From Betaproteobacteria bacterium (GTDB lineage: Bacteria > Pseudomonadota > Gammaproteobacteria > Burkholderiales > SG8-39): a stretch of DNA of 64,000 nucleotides. Location: NCBI GenBank assembly GCA_004297625.1, contig SCTY01000057.1, forward strand, positions 83,066-147,065, written 5' to 3'. Positions 43,309 to 52,349 of this stretch are shown here, piece after piece. Numbering within the stretch: the stretch's first letter is position 1; each line of letters opens with the position of its first letter. A program made the translations under genes and the position numbers. The notes under the pieces are model-generated. The model saw only the letters and a program-made list of their open reading frames with translations, searched no databases and had not been told where the DNA came from.

Positions 43309-43836
43309 TCAGTCTTTGTCAGACAGCGCCTCGCGCGCGCGGCGCAGATGCGGGTGCACTGTGAGCGCGGCATGAAAAGCGAAGCGGGCTTCGTCGGACG
43401 CGCCGCCGGTGAGCAGGATCTCCGCGAAGTGCAGCATGGCGGCGAAGTGCCGCGGCTCGAGCTCGAGCGTGCGCGCGATGTCGCGCAGGCACTCCTCGTC
43501 GCGCCCGAGCAGGTAATAGAGGGCGGCGCGCTTGTGCCAGGCCTCGGCAAAGTCCGGCGCCTGCCGCAGCAGCAGCGTGAGCCGCGTCTCGGCGATGTCG
43601 TAGCGCTGGGCGGCGATGTCTCCCGTCGCGCGGTCGAGCGCGCGGGCCGCGGCGCTGTGCGGATGGTCCATCCACACGTTCCAGATCAGGTCTTCGGTCG
43701 CGCCCGCTTCCGCGCCGCTGCAGCGCGCGAGACGGCGGAAAAGCTCATCGAGGAATGCAAGGGGCCGGGCCGGCCGTCTGGCCCTGCGCGCGGCGATCAG
43801 ACCGAGGATGTCGACCTGGTTCGTCAATGCGGCCAT
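43309..43836 (-). CDS. TPR-repeat protein
   Basis: This 175-aa helical protein has at least two tetratricopeptide-like units (DIAETRLTLLLRQAPDFAEA and the LLGRDEECLRDIARTLELEP region). It starts at ATG 43836, one base beyond the dnaE2 stop. TPRs mediate protein contacts. The partner is unknown; it could belong to the signalling run or to the mutasome. Confidence 0.75.
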   Translation of the reverse strand: MAALTNQVDILGLIAARRARRPARPLAFLDELFRRLARCSGAEAGATEDLIWNVWMDHPHSAAARALDRATGDIAAQRYDIAETRLTLLLRQAPDFAEAWHKRAALYYLLGRDEECLRDIARTLELEPRHFAAMLHFAEILLTGGASDEARFAFHAALTVHPHLRRAREALSDKD

Positions 43837-43837
43837 C

Positions 43838-46807
43838 TTAGTGGAAATCGCGCGCGGGCGCAGCGAGCGGCCCGAGCAGATCGCTGTAGTCCAGCAGACG
43901 CCGCGCCACCAGGTGCACCACATCGCCGTCGCGCTCGACCACGCCGTGCACGCCGAGCAGCCGCGCGCCGAGGAGCTCCGCCTTCTGCCGCTCCCCCACA
44001 TTGCGCCAGACCACCACGTTGGCGTTTCCGGTTTCGTCCTCCAGGGTCACGAACACCACTCCGCTTGCCGTATCGGGGCGCTGCCTGCACGTCACCAGCC
44101 CGGCGATGCGCGCTACGCCGCCGTGGCGAATCGCCAGCAACTCCTGGGCCGTCATCAGGCGCCGCCTTTTCAGATCGGTTCTGAGCAACGCGAGCGGATG
44201 CCGGCCGAGCGTGAGGCCCAGGCTCGCATAGTCCGCAACGATGTCCTCGCCCTCGCCCGGCGCCGGCAGCGCGGGCACGCGCTCCGCCGCCGGCACATCG
44301 AGCGGCGCGCGGCGCGCGGCGCCCGCCGCGGCCCAGTGCGCGAGGCGCCGGTGCCCGGCGATCGACTGCAGCGCGCCCGCCGCCGCGAGGCAACGCAGGT
44401 CCTTCCGATTAAGACTCAAATCAGTTATGGATTGGCAGGGCTTTGCGTCGGCAATGCGGCGACCCTCCGCCTCCGACAACCCGCTCGCCATGCGCAGGCC
44501 GAGCCGCAGCGCGCCGCCTTCGAGCGTGCAATCCCAATCAGAGGCGTTCACGTCGGGCGGGCGTACTTCCACGCCGTGCCGGCGCGCGTCCTGCACGAGC
44601 TGCGCCGGCGCGTAGAAGCCCATCGGCTGGCTGTTGAGCAGCGCCGCGCAGAACGCCGCCGGGTGACGGCATTTCAGCCATGCCGACACGTATACGAGGA
44701 GCGCGAAGCTCGCGGAATGCGATTCCGGAAAGCCGTACTCGCCGAAGCCGAGGATCTGGCGGTAGATGGAATCCGCGAACTCGGGCGGGTAGCCGTTCGC
44801 GCGCATGCCCTCCTTCAGCTTGTGCTCGAACTGGTCCATGCTGCCCGAGCGGCTCCATGCCGCCATCGAGCGGCGCAGGCGGTCGGCCTCGCCCGGCGTG
44901 AAGCCGGCCGCCACCATCGCGAGCTCCATCACCTGCTCCTGGAAGATGGGCACGCCGAGCGTTCTTTCCAGCACGCGCTTCACCGCGGCGCTCGGATACT
45001 CGATCGGCTCCAGCCCGCGCCGGCGGCGCAGATACGGATGCACCATGCCGCCCTGGATCGGTCCGGGCCGCACGATCGCCACCTCGATCACCAGGTCGTA
45101 GAACTCCGCCGGCTTCAGGCGCGGCAGCATGCTCATCTGCGCGCGCGACTCGATCTGGAACACGCCGATGGTGTCGGCCTTCTGGATCATCGCGTAGACC
45201 GCGGGATCTTCGGCAGGCACTTCATGCATTTCCATATTAAGCATTCGAAGAGCCCGACGAATTGCCGACAACATCCCCAAAGCCAATACATCGACCTTCA
45301 GCAATCCCAGCGCCTCGAGATCGTCCTTGTCCCACTGGATCACCGTGCGTTCGGGCATGGCGGCGTTCTCGATCGGCACCAGCTCGGCGAGCGGGCCGCG
45401 CGAGATGACGAAGCCGCCGACGTGCTGCGAGAGATGGCGCGGAAAGCCCACGAGCATCGCTGCGACCTCGAGCACCGGGTTCGCCGCTTCCACCCTTGCG
45501 TCCCAGAACGCGAACGCCTTCGCCATGCGATCCACTTCCTCCTGCGGCACGCCGAGCGCTTTGCCGGCGTCGCGCACCGCGCTCTTCGGCCGGTAGCAGA
45601 TGACGGTGGCGGCGAGCGCCGCGCGCGCGCGGCCGTATTTCCCGTAGATGTACTGGATCACCTCCTCGCGCCGCTGGTGCTCGAAGTCGACGTCGATGTC
45701 GGGCGGCTCGTTGCGCTCGCGCGAGACGAAGCGCTCGAAGAGCGTATTCATGCGCGCCGGGTCGACCTCGGTGATGCCGAGCGCGTAGCACACCACCGAG
45801 TTCGCGGCCGACCCCCTGCCCTGGCAAAGGATGCCGCGGCTGCGCGCGAAGCGCACCGTATCGTGCACGGTGAGGAAGAACGGCTCGTAGCCGAGCTCGG
45901 CGACCAGCGCGAGCTCATGCTCGACGAGCTCCGCGACCTTCTGCGGCACGCCGCCCGGGAACCGCCAGCGCAGCCCCTCCTCGGTCAGCTTCCTTAGCCA
46001 GCTTGCCGGCGTATGGCCTTGCGGCACGAGCTCTGCCGGATACTCGTATTTCAACGAATCCAATGAAAAGTCGCAGCGCGAAGCGATCTCCAGCGTCTCG
46101 GCGAGAAGCTCGGGCGGATAGAGCTGCGCGAGGCGCATGCGCAACCGCAGGTGCCGCTCGGCATTCGGATACAGCGCATGGCCGCATTGCGCCACGGGTT
46201 TCCCGAGCCGCACCGCGGTGAGCACGTCCTGCAGCCTGCGCCGCGAGCGCACGTGCATGTGCACGTCTCCGGCTGCGACCAGCGGTAAACCGCTTTTCCC
46301 TGAAAGTTCTTTCAAGGATGAAAGCTTTGCGCGGTCATTCGCCCCGCAGTGAAGCTCGGCGGCGATCCAGGCGCTGCCCGCAAAGCGTTCCGCGAGCCAG
46401 TGCGATTCGTCGGCCTCGCCCGGCATCCACAGCACGAGCGCCCCGCTGCCCGCGAGCGACTCGACGTCGGAGCGCGAAAGCGAATAACTGCCCTTTTTGC
46501 TGCGGCGCCGGCCGGTCGTGACAAGCGAGGAAATCGCGCCATAGGATTTGCGCTCCGTGGCGAGCAGGACGAGCTTGAGATGCTTGTCGATCAGGACTTC
46601 GGTGCCGTGGATGAGCTTCAGGCCGCATTCCTTCGCGGCCTGATGCGCGCGCACGGCGCCCGCGAACGAGCACTCGTCCGTGAGCGCGAGCGCGGCGTAG
46701 CCAAGGGCGGCGGCACGCTCCACCAGCTCCTCCGGATGCGAGGCGCCGCGCAGGAAGCTGAAGTTGGAAAGGCAGTGCAGCTCGGCGTATTCAGGCAAAG
46801 AGGCCAT
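43838..46807 (-). CDS. dnaE2: Error-prone DNA polymerase III alpha-like subunit (ImuC/DnaE2)
   Basis: This 989-aa protein has an N-terminal PHP domain (YAELHCLSNFSFLRGASHPE), the DnaE palm with catalytic aspartates in PPDIDVDFEHQRRE, and a C-terminal OB fold (GLVTCRQRP). It is the replicative-type polymerase of the ImuABC translesion mutasome and is slightly shorter than the typical 1020-1080 aa. It overlaps imuB by 17 nt. Confidence 0.95.
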   Translation of the reverse strand: MASLPEYAELHCLSNFSFLRGASHPEELVERAAALGYAALALTDECSFAGAVRAHQAAKECGLKLIHGTEVLIDKHLKLVLLATERKSYGAISSLVTTGRRRSKKGSYSLSRSDVESLAGSGALVLWMPGEADESHWLAERFAGSAWIAAELHCGANDRAKLSSLKELSGKSGLPLVAAGDVHMHVRSRRRLQDVLTAVRLGKPVAQCGHALYPNAERHLRLRMRLAQLYPPELLAETLEIASRCDFSLDSLKYEYPAELVPQGHTPASWLRKLTEEGLRWRFPGGVPQKVAELVEHELALVAELGYEPFFLTVHDTVRFARSRGILCQGRGSAANSVVCYALGITEVDPARMNTLFERFVSRERNEPPDIDVDFEHQRREEVIQYIYGKYGRARAALAATVICYRPKSAVRDAGKALGVPQEEVDRMAKAFAFWDARVEAANPVLEVAAMLVGFPRHLSQHVGGFVISRGPLAELVPIENAAMPERTVIQWDKDDLEALGLLKVDVLALGMLSAIRRALRMLNMEMHEVPAEDPAVYAMIQKADTIGVFQIESRAQMSMLPRLKPAEFYDLVIEVAIVRPGPIQGGMVHPYLRRRRGLEPIEYPSAAVKRVLERTLGVPIFQEQVMELAMVAAGFTPGEADRLRRSMAAWSRSGSMDQFEHKLKEGMRANGYPPEFADSIYRQILGFGEYGFPESHSASFALLVYVSAWLKCRHPAAFCAALLNSQPMGFYAPAQLVQDARRHGVEVRPPDVNASDWDCTLEGGALRLGLRMASGLSEAEGRRIADAKPCQSITDLSLNRKDLRCLAAAGALQSIAGHRRLAHWAAAGAARRAPLDVPAAERVPALPAPGEGEDIVADYASLGLTLGRHPLALLRTDLKRRRLMTAQELLAIRHGGVARIAGLVTCRQRPDTASGVVFVTLEDETGNANVVVWRNVGERQKAELLGARLLGVHGVVERDGDVVHLVARRLLDYSDLLGPLAAPARDFH

Positions 46808-47966
46808 GCAGGTACCATTCGCCGGCTTCGCGGTAGATCCAGGCGAGCGACTCGTCGGCCAACCGCGCTACGAAGTAGTCGCGGCTCGCCTCGTCGCCGT
46901 CCCACCAGCCCGACTCGATGCGCTCGGGCCCGGCGAGCAGCCGGAAGGAGTTTTCAGGAACGGGTTTCGGTTGAAGCAGCCAGGACGGGCGCGGGCCGGG
47001 CTGGCGGAACTCGCGCGGATCCCATTCGCCCGGCTCCACGCGCCGCCACGCATGCTCGGGACGGTGATCGGGCTGCGTGGCGAGGCCGCTCACCGCCGCA
47101 TGCCCCAGGCGCGCGCGCAGCCGCTCGACGAGGCGCGCCCAATCTTCCGCCTCGGCGCTTGCATCGCCGAACATGCCGGCGCTGCGCTCGGCAAGCGGAG
47201 TGAAATCGCACGCTTCGAGGCGGATGGCCTCCACCGGCCGCGCGAGCTGCAGCAGCGCCAATTTTTCGTGCAGCAGCCGGGCGAGGCGTTCCTTGTCGCG
47301 GGCCGCCGAGGCAAGGCCGACCTCGATCCTCGACTCCCCGTCCTCGTGAATGAGCGTCAACGTAAAAGCACGCACGCCGGCCTGGCGCGCGGCGAGCAGG
47401 CCCTCCAGCCGCGCGAGCAGCCGCCGCGCCGCAAGCGCGAGCGCTTCGGCATGCGCCACTGCCGCCGGCAACTCGAGCTTCGCCGCGAAGCTCGGCGGCG
47501 GCGAGAAATACGCGCGCGGCTCGGGTGCCGCGCCGAGCGCGCGGTCGAGATCGTCGAGCAGCGCCTGGCCGCAGCGCCGCGCCAGCCCCTCGCGCGGCAG
47601 GCGCACCAAGTCGCCCAAATTCCCTAACCCGATACTTCGCAGGAACACGAGCGGCTCGCCGTCGCATATGGCTTCAAGCGGCACCTGTTCGAGATCTTGC
47701 TTTTCACTTCGGGCGAGCCATAGCGCGGCCCGGGGCGTTGCCGCGCTTGCGCTTCTCGGTTCAAGACCCAGTTCCGTCAAACCCTGCGCGAGCCGCGCGA
47801 AAAACGCTTCCTCGCCCCCGAAATAGCGCAGGCTGCCCTGCGCTTCGAGGAGCAGCGCTTGCGGCGGCTCGAGCGAAACCCTAGGCGTGAACTGGCACGC
47901 CCAGGCGGCGATCGTCTCGAGCGCGCCCGGCGGCAGGTGCGGGAAATGAAGTGCGACCCAGAGCAT
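46791..47966 (-). CDS. imuB: ImuB, Y-family polymerase-like mutasome adaptor
   Basis: This 391-aa protein opens MLWVALHFPHLPPGALE, with the Y-family fold lacking the catalytic DxD and DE acidic residues of true polymerases. That is normal for ImuB, which bridges DnaE2, ImuA and the clamp. It overlaps imuA by 86 nt and dnaE2 by 17 nt. Confidence 0.92.
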   Translation of the reverse strand: MLWVALHFPHLPPGALETIAAWACQFTPRVSLEPPQALLLEAQGSLRYFGGEEAFFARLAQGLTELGLEPRSASAATPRAALWLARSEKQDLEQVPLEAICDGEPLVFLRSIGLGNLGDLVRLPREGLARRCGQALLDDLDRALGAAPEPRAYFSPPPSFAAKLELPAAVAHAEALALAARRLLARLEGLLAARQAGVRAFTLTLIHEDGESRIEVGLASAARDKERLARLLHEKLALLQLARPVEAIRLEACDFTPLAERSAGMFGDASAEAEDWARLVERLRARLGHAAVSGLATQPDHRPEHAWRRVEPGEWDPREFRQPGPRPSWLLQPKPVPENSFRLLAGPERIESGWWDGDEASRDYFVARLADESLAWIYREAGEWYLHGLFA

Positions 47967-48591
47967 GGACCGGCCTTTTCACCGGCAGGCGCAGCGGCGC
48001 GGCAGCCGGAGCGCCGCGCCGCTTGAGAATGTGCAGGGAAAGCCCGTCGCCCTCCGGCTCGAGAACGATGCGCAGCGCCGCAGGAGAAGATTCGTGCGCT
48101 GCCTTGAGCGGGCGGAACAGCGTGACCCACGTCTGCCCGGCCTCGACGGCGGCGACCGAAAGGCGGCGCAGCTCTTCGTAGCGCGCGCTGGGAAACCAGG
48201 CAAGCAGCGCATGGCAGCTCGCCGAGCGCAGCACCTGCTCCGCAGCCCACAGGGCATCGCGCCGCCCGGGCGCGCGGACCACGGCAAGATGCGCGAGGTC
48301 AATGCCGGCAGCCGCAAGCGCCGGCGCATACGGAAGGTGCGGCGGCGCGAGCCAGACGATGCGCTTGCCGGCCCACGAGAGCGCTGCCAGGGCCGGCAGC
48401 AGGAGCTGCAGCTCGCCGATGCCTTCGCGCTCGCCGAGAAGCTCGGTCAGCGCGCCCGCCGGCCAGCCGCCGCCGGGCAATTCCCGGTCGAGGCTGGCAA
48501 AGCCGCTCGGGACGGCCGGCGCCGCGCAGGAAACCGCGCCGCCGCGCCATACCGGGTGCTGTTGCAGAATGCTTTCCAGCGCCGCGCTCAT
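47881..48591 (-). CDS. imuA: ImuA, RecA-like/SulA-like mutasome protein
   Basis: This 236-aa protein has a RecA-like core (FASLDRELPGGGWPAGALTELLG opens it). The Walker A loop is degenerate, as in other ImuA proteins. It is the first gene of the SOS-inducible imuA-imuB-dnaE2 operon. Its ATG lies 2 bp from a perfect LexA box, so the transcript is probably leaderless. Confidence 0.9.
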   Translation of the reverse strand: MSAALESILQQHPVWRGGAVSCAAPAVPSGFASLDRELPGGGWPAGALTELLGEREGIGELQLLLPALAALSWAGKRIVWLAPPHLPYAPALAAAGIDLAHLAVVRAPGRRDALWAAEQVLRSASCHALLAWFPSARYEELRRLSVAAVEAGQTWVTLFRPLKAAHESSPAALRIVLEPEGDGLSLHILKRRGAPAAAPLRLPVKRPVHALGRTSFPAPAAGRARDDRRLGVPVHA

Positions 48592-48592
48592 A

Positions 48593-48626
48593 CTGTATTT
48601 ATATACAGCTATGGGCGGGCTGGCAA
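48593..48626 (-). promoter_or_regulatory. SOS promoter: perfect LexA box upstream of imuA
   Basis: CTGTATTTATATACAG (48593-48608) is a perfect CTGT-N8-ACAG box. On the reverse strand TTGCCA (48626-48621), 17 bp and TATAAA (48603-48598) form a promoter whose -10 lies inside the box. Six bases later comes the imuA ATG. Confidence 0.85.
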
Positions 48627-49886
48627 GTTCGGCGTGAAAACGACGAAGAGATTCGCCAGCACGATGGTGCCGGCCAGGAAGTAGAACACCGCCGCAAGGC
48701 CATAGCTGTCGGCCACCATGCCGGCGAGGAACGGCCCCACGGCGGCGCCGAGCGCCTGCGCGCCGAACAGGATGCCGATGCTCGAGCCGCCCATGTTCTT
48801 CGGCGTCATCTCCAGCATCCACGCCTGGATCACCGGCCGGATCGCGTAGAGGAAAAAGCCGAGCACCGCGACCAGCGCGACGAACAGGACCGTGCCGCCG
48901 GCGAGCGCCATGACGATGAGCACGACGGCGCTGGTCGCCATGCTGCTCACCATGATGCTCTTGCGGCCCATGCGGTCGGAAAGATGGCCGGCGACCGGCG
49001 CGGCGGCGAAGCCCGCCGCCTGCAGCGCGAACAGGCACGCCCCGACCACGGCGAGCGAGTAGCCCATGGCATTCGCCAGGTACACCGGAAGGAAGGTGAG
49101 CAACGCCGCCTGCGTCATCGTGCGGAACGTCGATCCGGTCGAAAGCAGCACCAGCGAGCGGTTCCTGAAGAGCTGGCGCAGGCCCTTCGCGTAGTCGGCG
49201 AGGGACTGGGACTCGGCCCCGCGCGGCGGCTTGGCTCCGAGCGTCAGCGTGCCGAGGAATACGAACACGAGGAGCGCGACCACCAGGCCCGGCACCACGT
49301 TCATGATCACCACTTCGCGCCACGTGAATACGGCGAGCGCGGCGCCGATCACCACCGGCGCAATCGCGTCACCGACATTTCCGCCCATGCCGTGCAGCGA
49401 GAGCACCAGCCCTTTGCGCTCCGGATAGCGCTGCCCGAGCGTCGGGATTGCGGTCGGATGCCACAGGCTGTTGCCGAATCCCACGAGCGCGACGCACGCG
49501 AGCAGCATGAGATAGCCGTGCGAGAAGCCGATCAGCAGATAGGGAAAGCCGACCCAGAAGAGCGACACGGCCATCAGCAGCCCCTTGCGGCCGATGGTGT
49601 CGACCAGCACGCCGCCCGGAATATTGGCGATCGCCGCGGCTAGGTACTGGCAGGTGATGATGAGGCCGATCTGGCTGTAGCTCAGGCCAAGCTCGTTGCC
49701 GATGAGCGGCAGGAGCAGGTAGAAAGTGGCCGGGTACCAGTGCGTGAGCGCGTGGCCGGTGGTAATCAGCCACAGCTCGCGCCACGCGCCGGGGCGCGGC
49801 GCGGGGAGGACCGCGCTCACGCGGGAACCTTGATTCTCAAAAAGCTCTCCATGCCGATCGCGTAAGAATGTAAGAATAAACTGCAT
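48609..49886 (-). CDS. MFS transporter
   Basis: This protein of about 425 aa has 12 membrane segments. The loop-2/3 motif GGVLVDTIGRKG and its counterpart GHLSDRMGRKS are present, as is HALTHWYPATFYLL at the start. It would export or import a small solute, probably an organic acid or drug. The start is uncertain (ATG 49886 given; ATG 49946 overlaps the divergent Rieske gene; GTG 49820 is also possible). Confidence 0.85.
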   Translation of the reverse strand: MQFILTFLRDRHGELFENQGSRVSAVLPAPRPGAWRELWLITTGHALTHWYPATFYLLLPLIGNELGLSYSQIGLIITCQYLAAAIANIPGGVLVDTIGRKGLLMAVSLFWVGFPYLLIGFSHGYLMLLACVALVGFGNSLWHPTAIPTLGQRYPERKGLVLSLHGMGGNVGDAIAPVVIGAALAVFTWREVVIMNVVPGLVVALLVFVFLGTLTLGAKPPRGAESQSLADYAKGLRQLFRNRSLVLLSTGSTFRTMTQAALLTFLPVYLANAMGYSLAVVGACLFALQAAGFAAAPVAGHLSDRMGRKSIMVSSMATSAVVLIVMALAGGTVLFVALVAVLGFFLYAIRPVIQAWMLEMTPKNMGGSSIGILFGAQALGAAVGPFLAGMVADSYGLAAVFYFLAGTIVLANLFVVFTPNLPARP

Positions 49887-49911
49887 ACCTTCCATAGGCA
49901 CAAGTGCGTTC

Positions 49912-51195
49912 ATGAGAGCGGAACAGAACGAATTGCTCACCCGCACCGGCCCCGGGACGCCGATGGGGCGGCTGTTCCGGCGCTACTGGCTGCCCGCCCT
50001 GCTCGCCTCGGAGCTCCCCGAGGCCGACGGCCCGCCGGTGCGTGTCAAGTTGCTGTCAGAAAAGTTGATCGCCTTCCGCGACAGCGAAAACCGGTCGGGC
50101 CTCATCGATGAGTTCTGCGCGCACCGCGGCGCTTCCCTGTGGTTCGGGCGCAACGAGGAAGGCGGCCTGCGCTGCTCCTACCACGGCTGGAAGTATGACG
50201 TGCGCGGCCAGTGCGTCGAAATCCCGTCCGAGCCCGACAACTCCAAGCTATGCCAGCGGATGAAGCTCAGGGCCTACCCGCTCGTCGAGCGCGGCGGCGT
50301 GCTCTGGACCTACATGGGTCCGCCCGAGCTGCAGCCCCCGCTGCCCGAGCACGAATGGGCGACGGTGCCGGCCAGCCACCGCCACGTCTCGAAGCGCTGG
50401 CAGGAATGCAACTACCTCCAGGCCATGGAAGGCGGCATCGACTCGAGCCATGTCTCGTTTCTGCACCGCCACACCATGAAAGTGGATCCGATGTTCAAGG
50501 GGGCGAAGAAGAGCCACGAGTACAACCTGCAGGATCTCGCGCCGCATTTCGAGGTGGTCGAGTCCCCGGGCGGCCTCTACATCGGCGCGCGGCGCAATGC
50601 CGAGGAAGGCAAGCACTACTGGCGCATCACGCAATGGATCATGCCGAGCTTCACGCTGATTCCGCCGCGCGGCGATCACCCGATCGGCGGCCATTGCTGG
50701 GTGCCGATCGACGACGAAAACTGCGGGGCCTGGAGCACCAACCACCATGCCACGCGGCCGCTCACGCACGAGGAGCGCGAGGCGATGGAGGCCGGCAAAG
50801 GCATTCACGTGCCGCTGATCCCGGGCAGCTTCCGCCCGGTCGCCAACAAGGACAACGATTACCTGATGGACCGGCGGGCGCAGAAGGAAGGCCGGACGTT
50901 CTCGGGCGTCGAGGGATTCGCCATGCAGGACGCCTCGGTGCAGGAGAGCATGGGACCGATCCAGGACCGGACGAAAGAGAACCTGCTGCCGACCGACCAG
51001 GGCATCATCCTGGCGCGCCGGCGCCTTATCGCGGCGGCGCAGGGCTTGGACCAGGGCCGGGAGCCCCCGGGCGTCGACACCGCGCACCAGCGCGTGCGCT
51101 CGGTGTCGATCGTCCTGCCGCAGGGTGTCCCGTTCAGCGAAGCGGCGCGCGACGCGCTTCTTCCCGAGCCGGGATCCGCGCACGCCACCGTCTGA
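49912..51195 (+). CDS. Rieske non-heme iron oxygenase, phthalate 4,5-dioxygenase type
   Basis: This 427-aa protein has the Rieske [2Fe-2S] motif CAHRG-x-CSYHGW (C and H pairs), followed by an alpha-type catalytic domain with iron ligands in DSSHVSFLHRH. The opening NELLTRTGPGTPMG is typical of phthalate 4,5-dioxygenase/Pht3-like enzymes. It would hydroxylate an aromatic acid. No reductase component gene is adjacent, so electrons must come from elsewhere. Confidence 0.9.
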   Translation: MRAEQNELLTRTGPGTPMGRLFRRYWLPALLASELPEADGPPVRVKLLSEKLIAFRDSENRSGLIDEFCAHRGASLWFGRNEEGGLRCSYHGWKYDVRGQCVEIPSEPDNSKLCQRMKLRAYPLVERGGVLWTYMGPPELQPPLPEHEWATVPASHRHVSKRWQECNYLQAMEGGIDSSHVSFLHRHTMKVDPMFKGAKKSHEYNLQDLAPHFEVVESPGGLYIGARRNAEEGKHYWRITQWIMPSFTLIPPRGDHPIGGHCWVPIDDENCGAWSTNHHATRPLTHEEREAMEAGKGIHVPLIPGSFRPVANKDNDYLMDRRAQKEGRTFSGVEGFAMQDASVQESMGPIQDRTKENLLPTDQGIILARRRLIAAAQGLDQGREPPGVDTAHQRVRSVSIVLPQGVPFSEAARDALLPEPGSAHATV

Positions 51196-51232
51196 TCTGC
51201 GGGGTCGGAGCAAATGCTCTGACCCCATTTCG

Positions 51233-51973
51233 CTAGGCGGCCCGAACGGGCCTCGTCATGACGTAGACGGTGGCGATGAGCAGCAGCGCGCCGATACTGG
51301 CGAGCGGCGCCGGGACGGGATACTTCGCGAGCCCGGCAGCAGCGAGCGCGAAGCAAAGGCACGTGATCGCCACGCTCATCGCGCGCGAGGCGCCCGCCGC
51401 GCGGCGGTCCGCTCCAGCGATCATCTTCGCGACCCACCAGCCGTTCAGGCCGTCGGTCGCCACCATGCCGGCAGTGAAGACCAGGCCGAGCGCGAGCGCG
51501 AACAGCCAACCGGCGATGCTCGCTCCGGTGAGCGAAAAGAGCAACGTGTTGCTGATGGTGTCGAGCGACAGGGCGAAGGCCGCCCCGACGGAGGCGATGA
51601 CCAGCGGGTGGCTGCTGCCGGAGAACTGTCCGGCGAGCCGGCGAGCGCGCAACCCTACGAGCGGCACCGGAGCGCCGGCGCGTGCGCGCAGCACCATGAC
51701 GAGATTGGCGCCGCCCATGGCGAGCAGCACGCCGGTCGAGATCCAGGCGCCGAGCCGTTCCAGCCACCCAGGCGGCTGCCAGCCCTGCGCCGCCACCGCG
51801 ACAACCAGCGCGACCAGCGTCACCACTGCGCCGTGGCCGAGCGAGAAGAACAGGCCGCACCGGCGCGAGCGGCTGGTGCGCGCGAACGCGTCGATCGCGA
51901 CCAGATGATCGGGATCGAAGCCGTGCTTCAGTCCGAGCAGGAAAACGAGCGCAGTGAGAGCGGGCCAGTCCAT
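51233..51973 (-). CDS. Nickel/cobalt transporter-like membrane protein (NiCoT/HupE-type)
   Basis: This 246-aa protein has about seven membrane helices. The signature GLKHGFDPDHLVAIDA contains H-x4-D-H, the metal-binding motif of nickel/cobalt permeases. SLGHGAVV is the second conserved loop. It would import Ni2+ or Co2+. The gene starts 16 bp downstream of the SNase stop on the same strand. Confidence 0.82.
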   Translation of the reverse strand: MDWPALTALVFLLGLKHGFDPDHLVAIDAFARTSRSRRCGLFFSLGHGAVVTLVALVVAVAAQGWQPPGWLERLGAWISTGVLLAMGGANLVMVLRARAGAPVPLVGLRARRLAGQFSGSSHPLVIASVGAAFALSLDTISNTLLFSLTGASIAGWLFALALGLVFTAGMVATDGLNGWWVAKMIAGADRRAAGASRAMSVAITCLCFALAAAGLAKYPVPAPLASIGALLLIATVYVMTRPVRAA

Positions 51974-51989
51974 TGGCCCACCGATTATT

Positions 51990-52349
51990 CTATGAGGCAG
52001 TACCCGCGGCAGCGCGCTTCCATATACCGGAACGAAAGCGGCGCCCGGCGCGCGGCCCGATGTCCGCCTGCTCGATGCGCCGGCCGTCGACGTACGCCTC
52101 GGCGAGCACCCGGCCATAGCGATCGTGACCGAATCGCTTGAGCTCCACCTCGCGGCTTGCGACCAGGGATTGCAGGCGACGCTTCGCCGCGGCACCGCCC
52201 GCCTCTCTCAGCTCCGCCGCATAAACATTGGTAAGACGGAACTTCCGGTGGTTGCACACCAGGGTGTCGCCGTCGATGGCGATGCAGCGCTCGCCCGCGA
52301 AGGCGGCCGCCGCGAACATCGCGCACAGGGCAAGCGCCAGGATTCTCAT
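51990..52349 (-). CDS. Secreted thermonuclease-like protein (SNase fold)
   Basis: This 119-aa protein has a signal peptide (cleavage near AFAG) and a short SNase-type domain with AIDGDTLVC, FRLTNVYAAE and HDRYGRVLAEAYVDG, which supply the calcium and catalytic residues. Its ATG overlaps the CoA transferase stop by 4 nt. It is probably periplasmic. Confidence 0.82.
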   Translation of the reverse strand: MRILALALCAMFAAAAFAGERCIAIDGDTLVCNHRKFRLTNVYAAELREAGGAAAKRRLQSLVASREVELKRFGHDRYGRVLAEAYVDGRRIEQADIGPRAGRRFRSGIWKRAAAGTAS

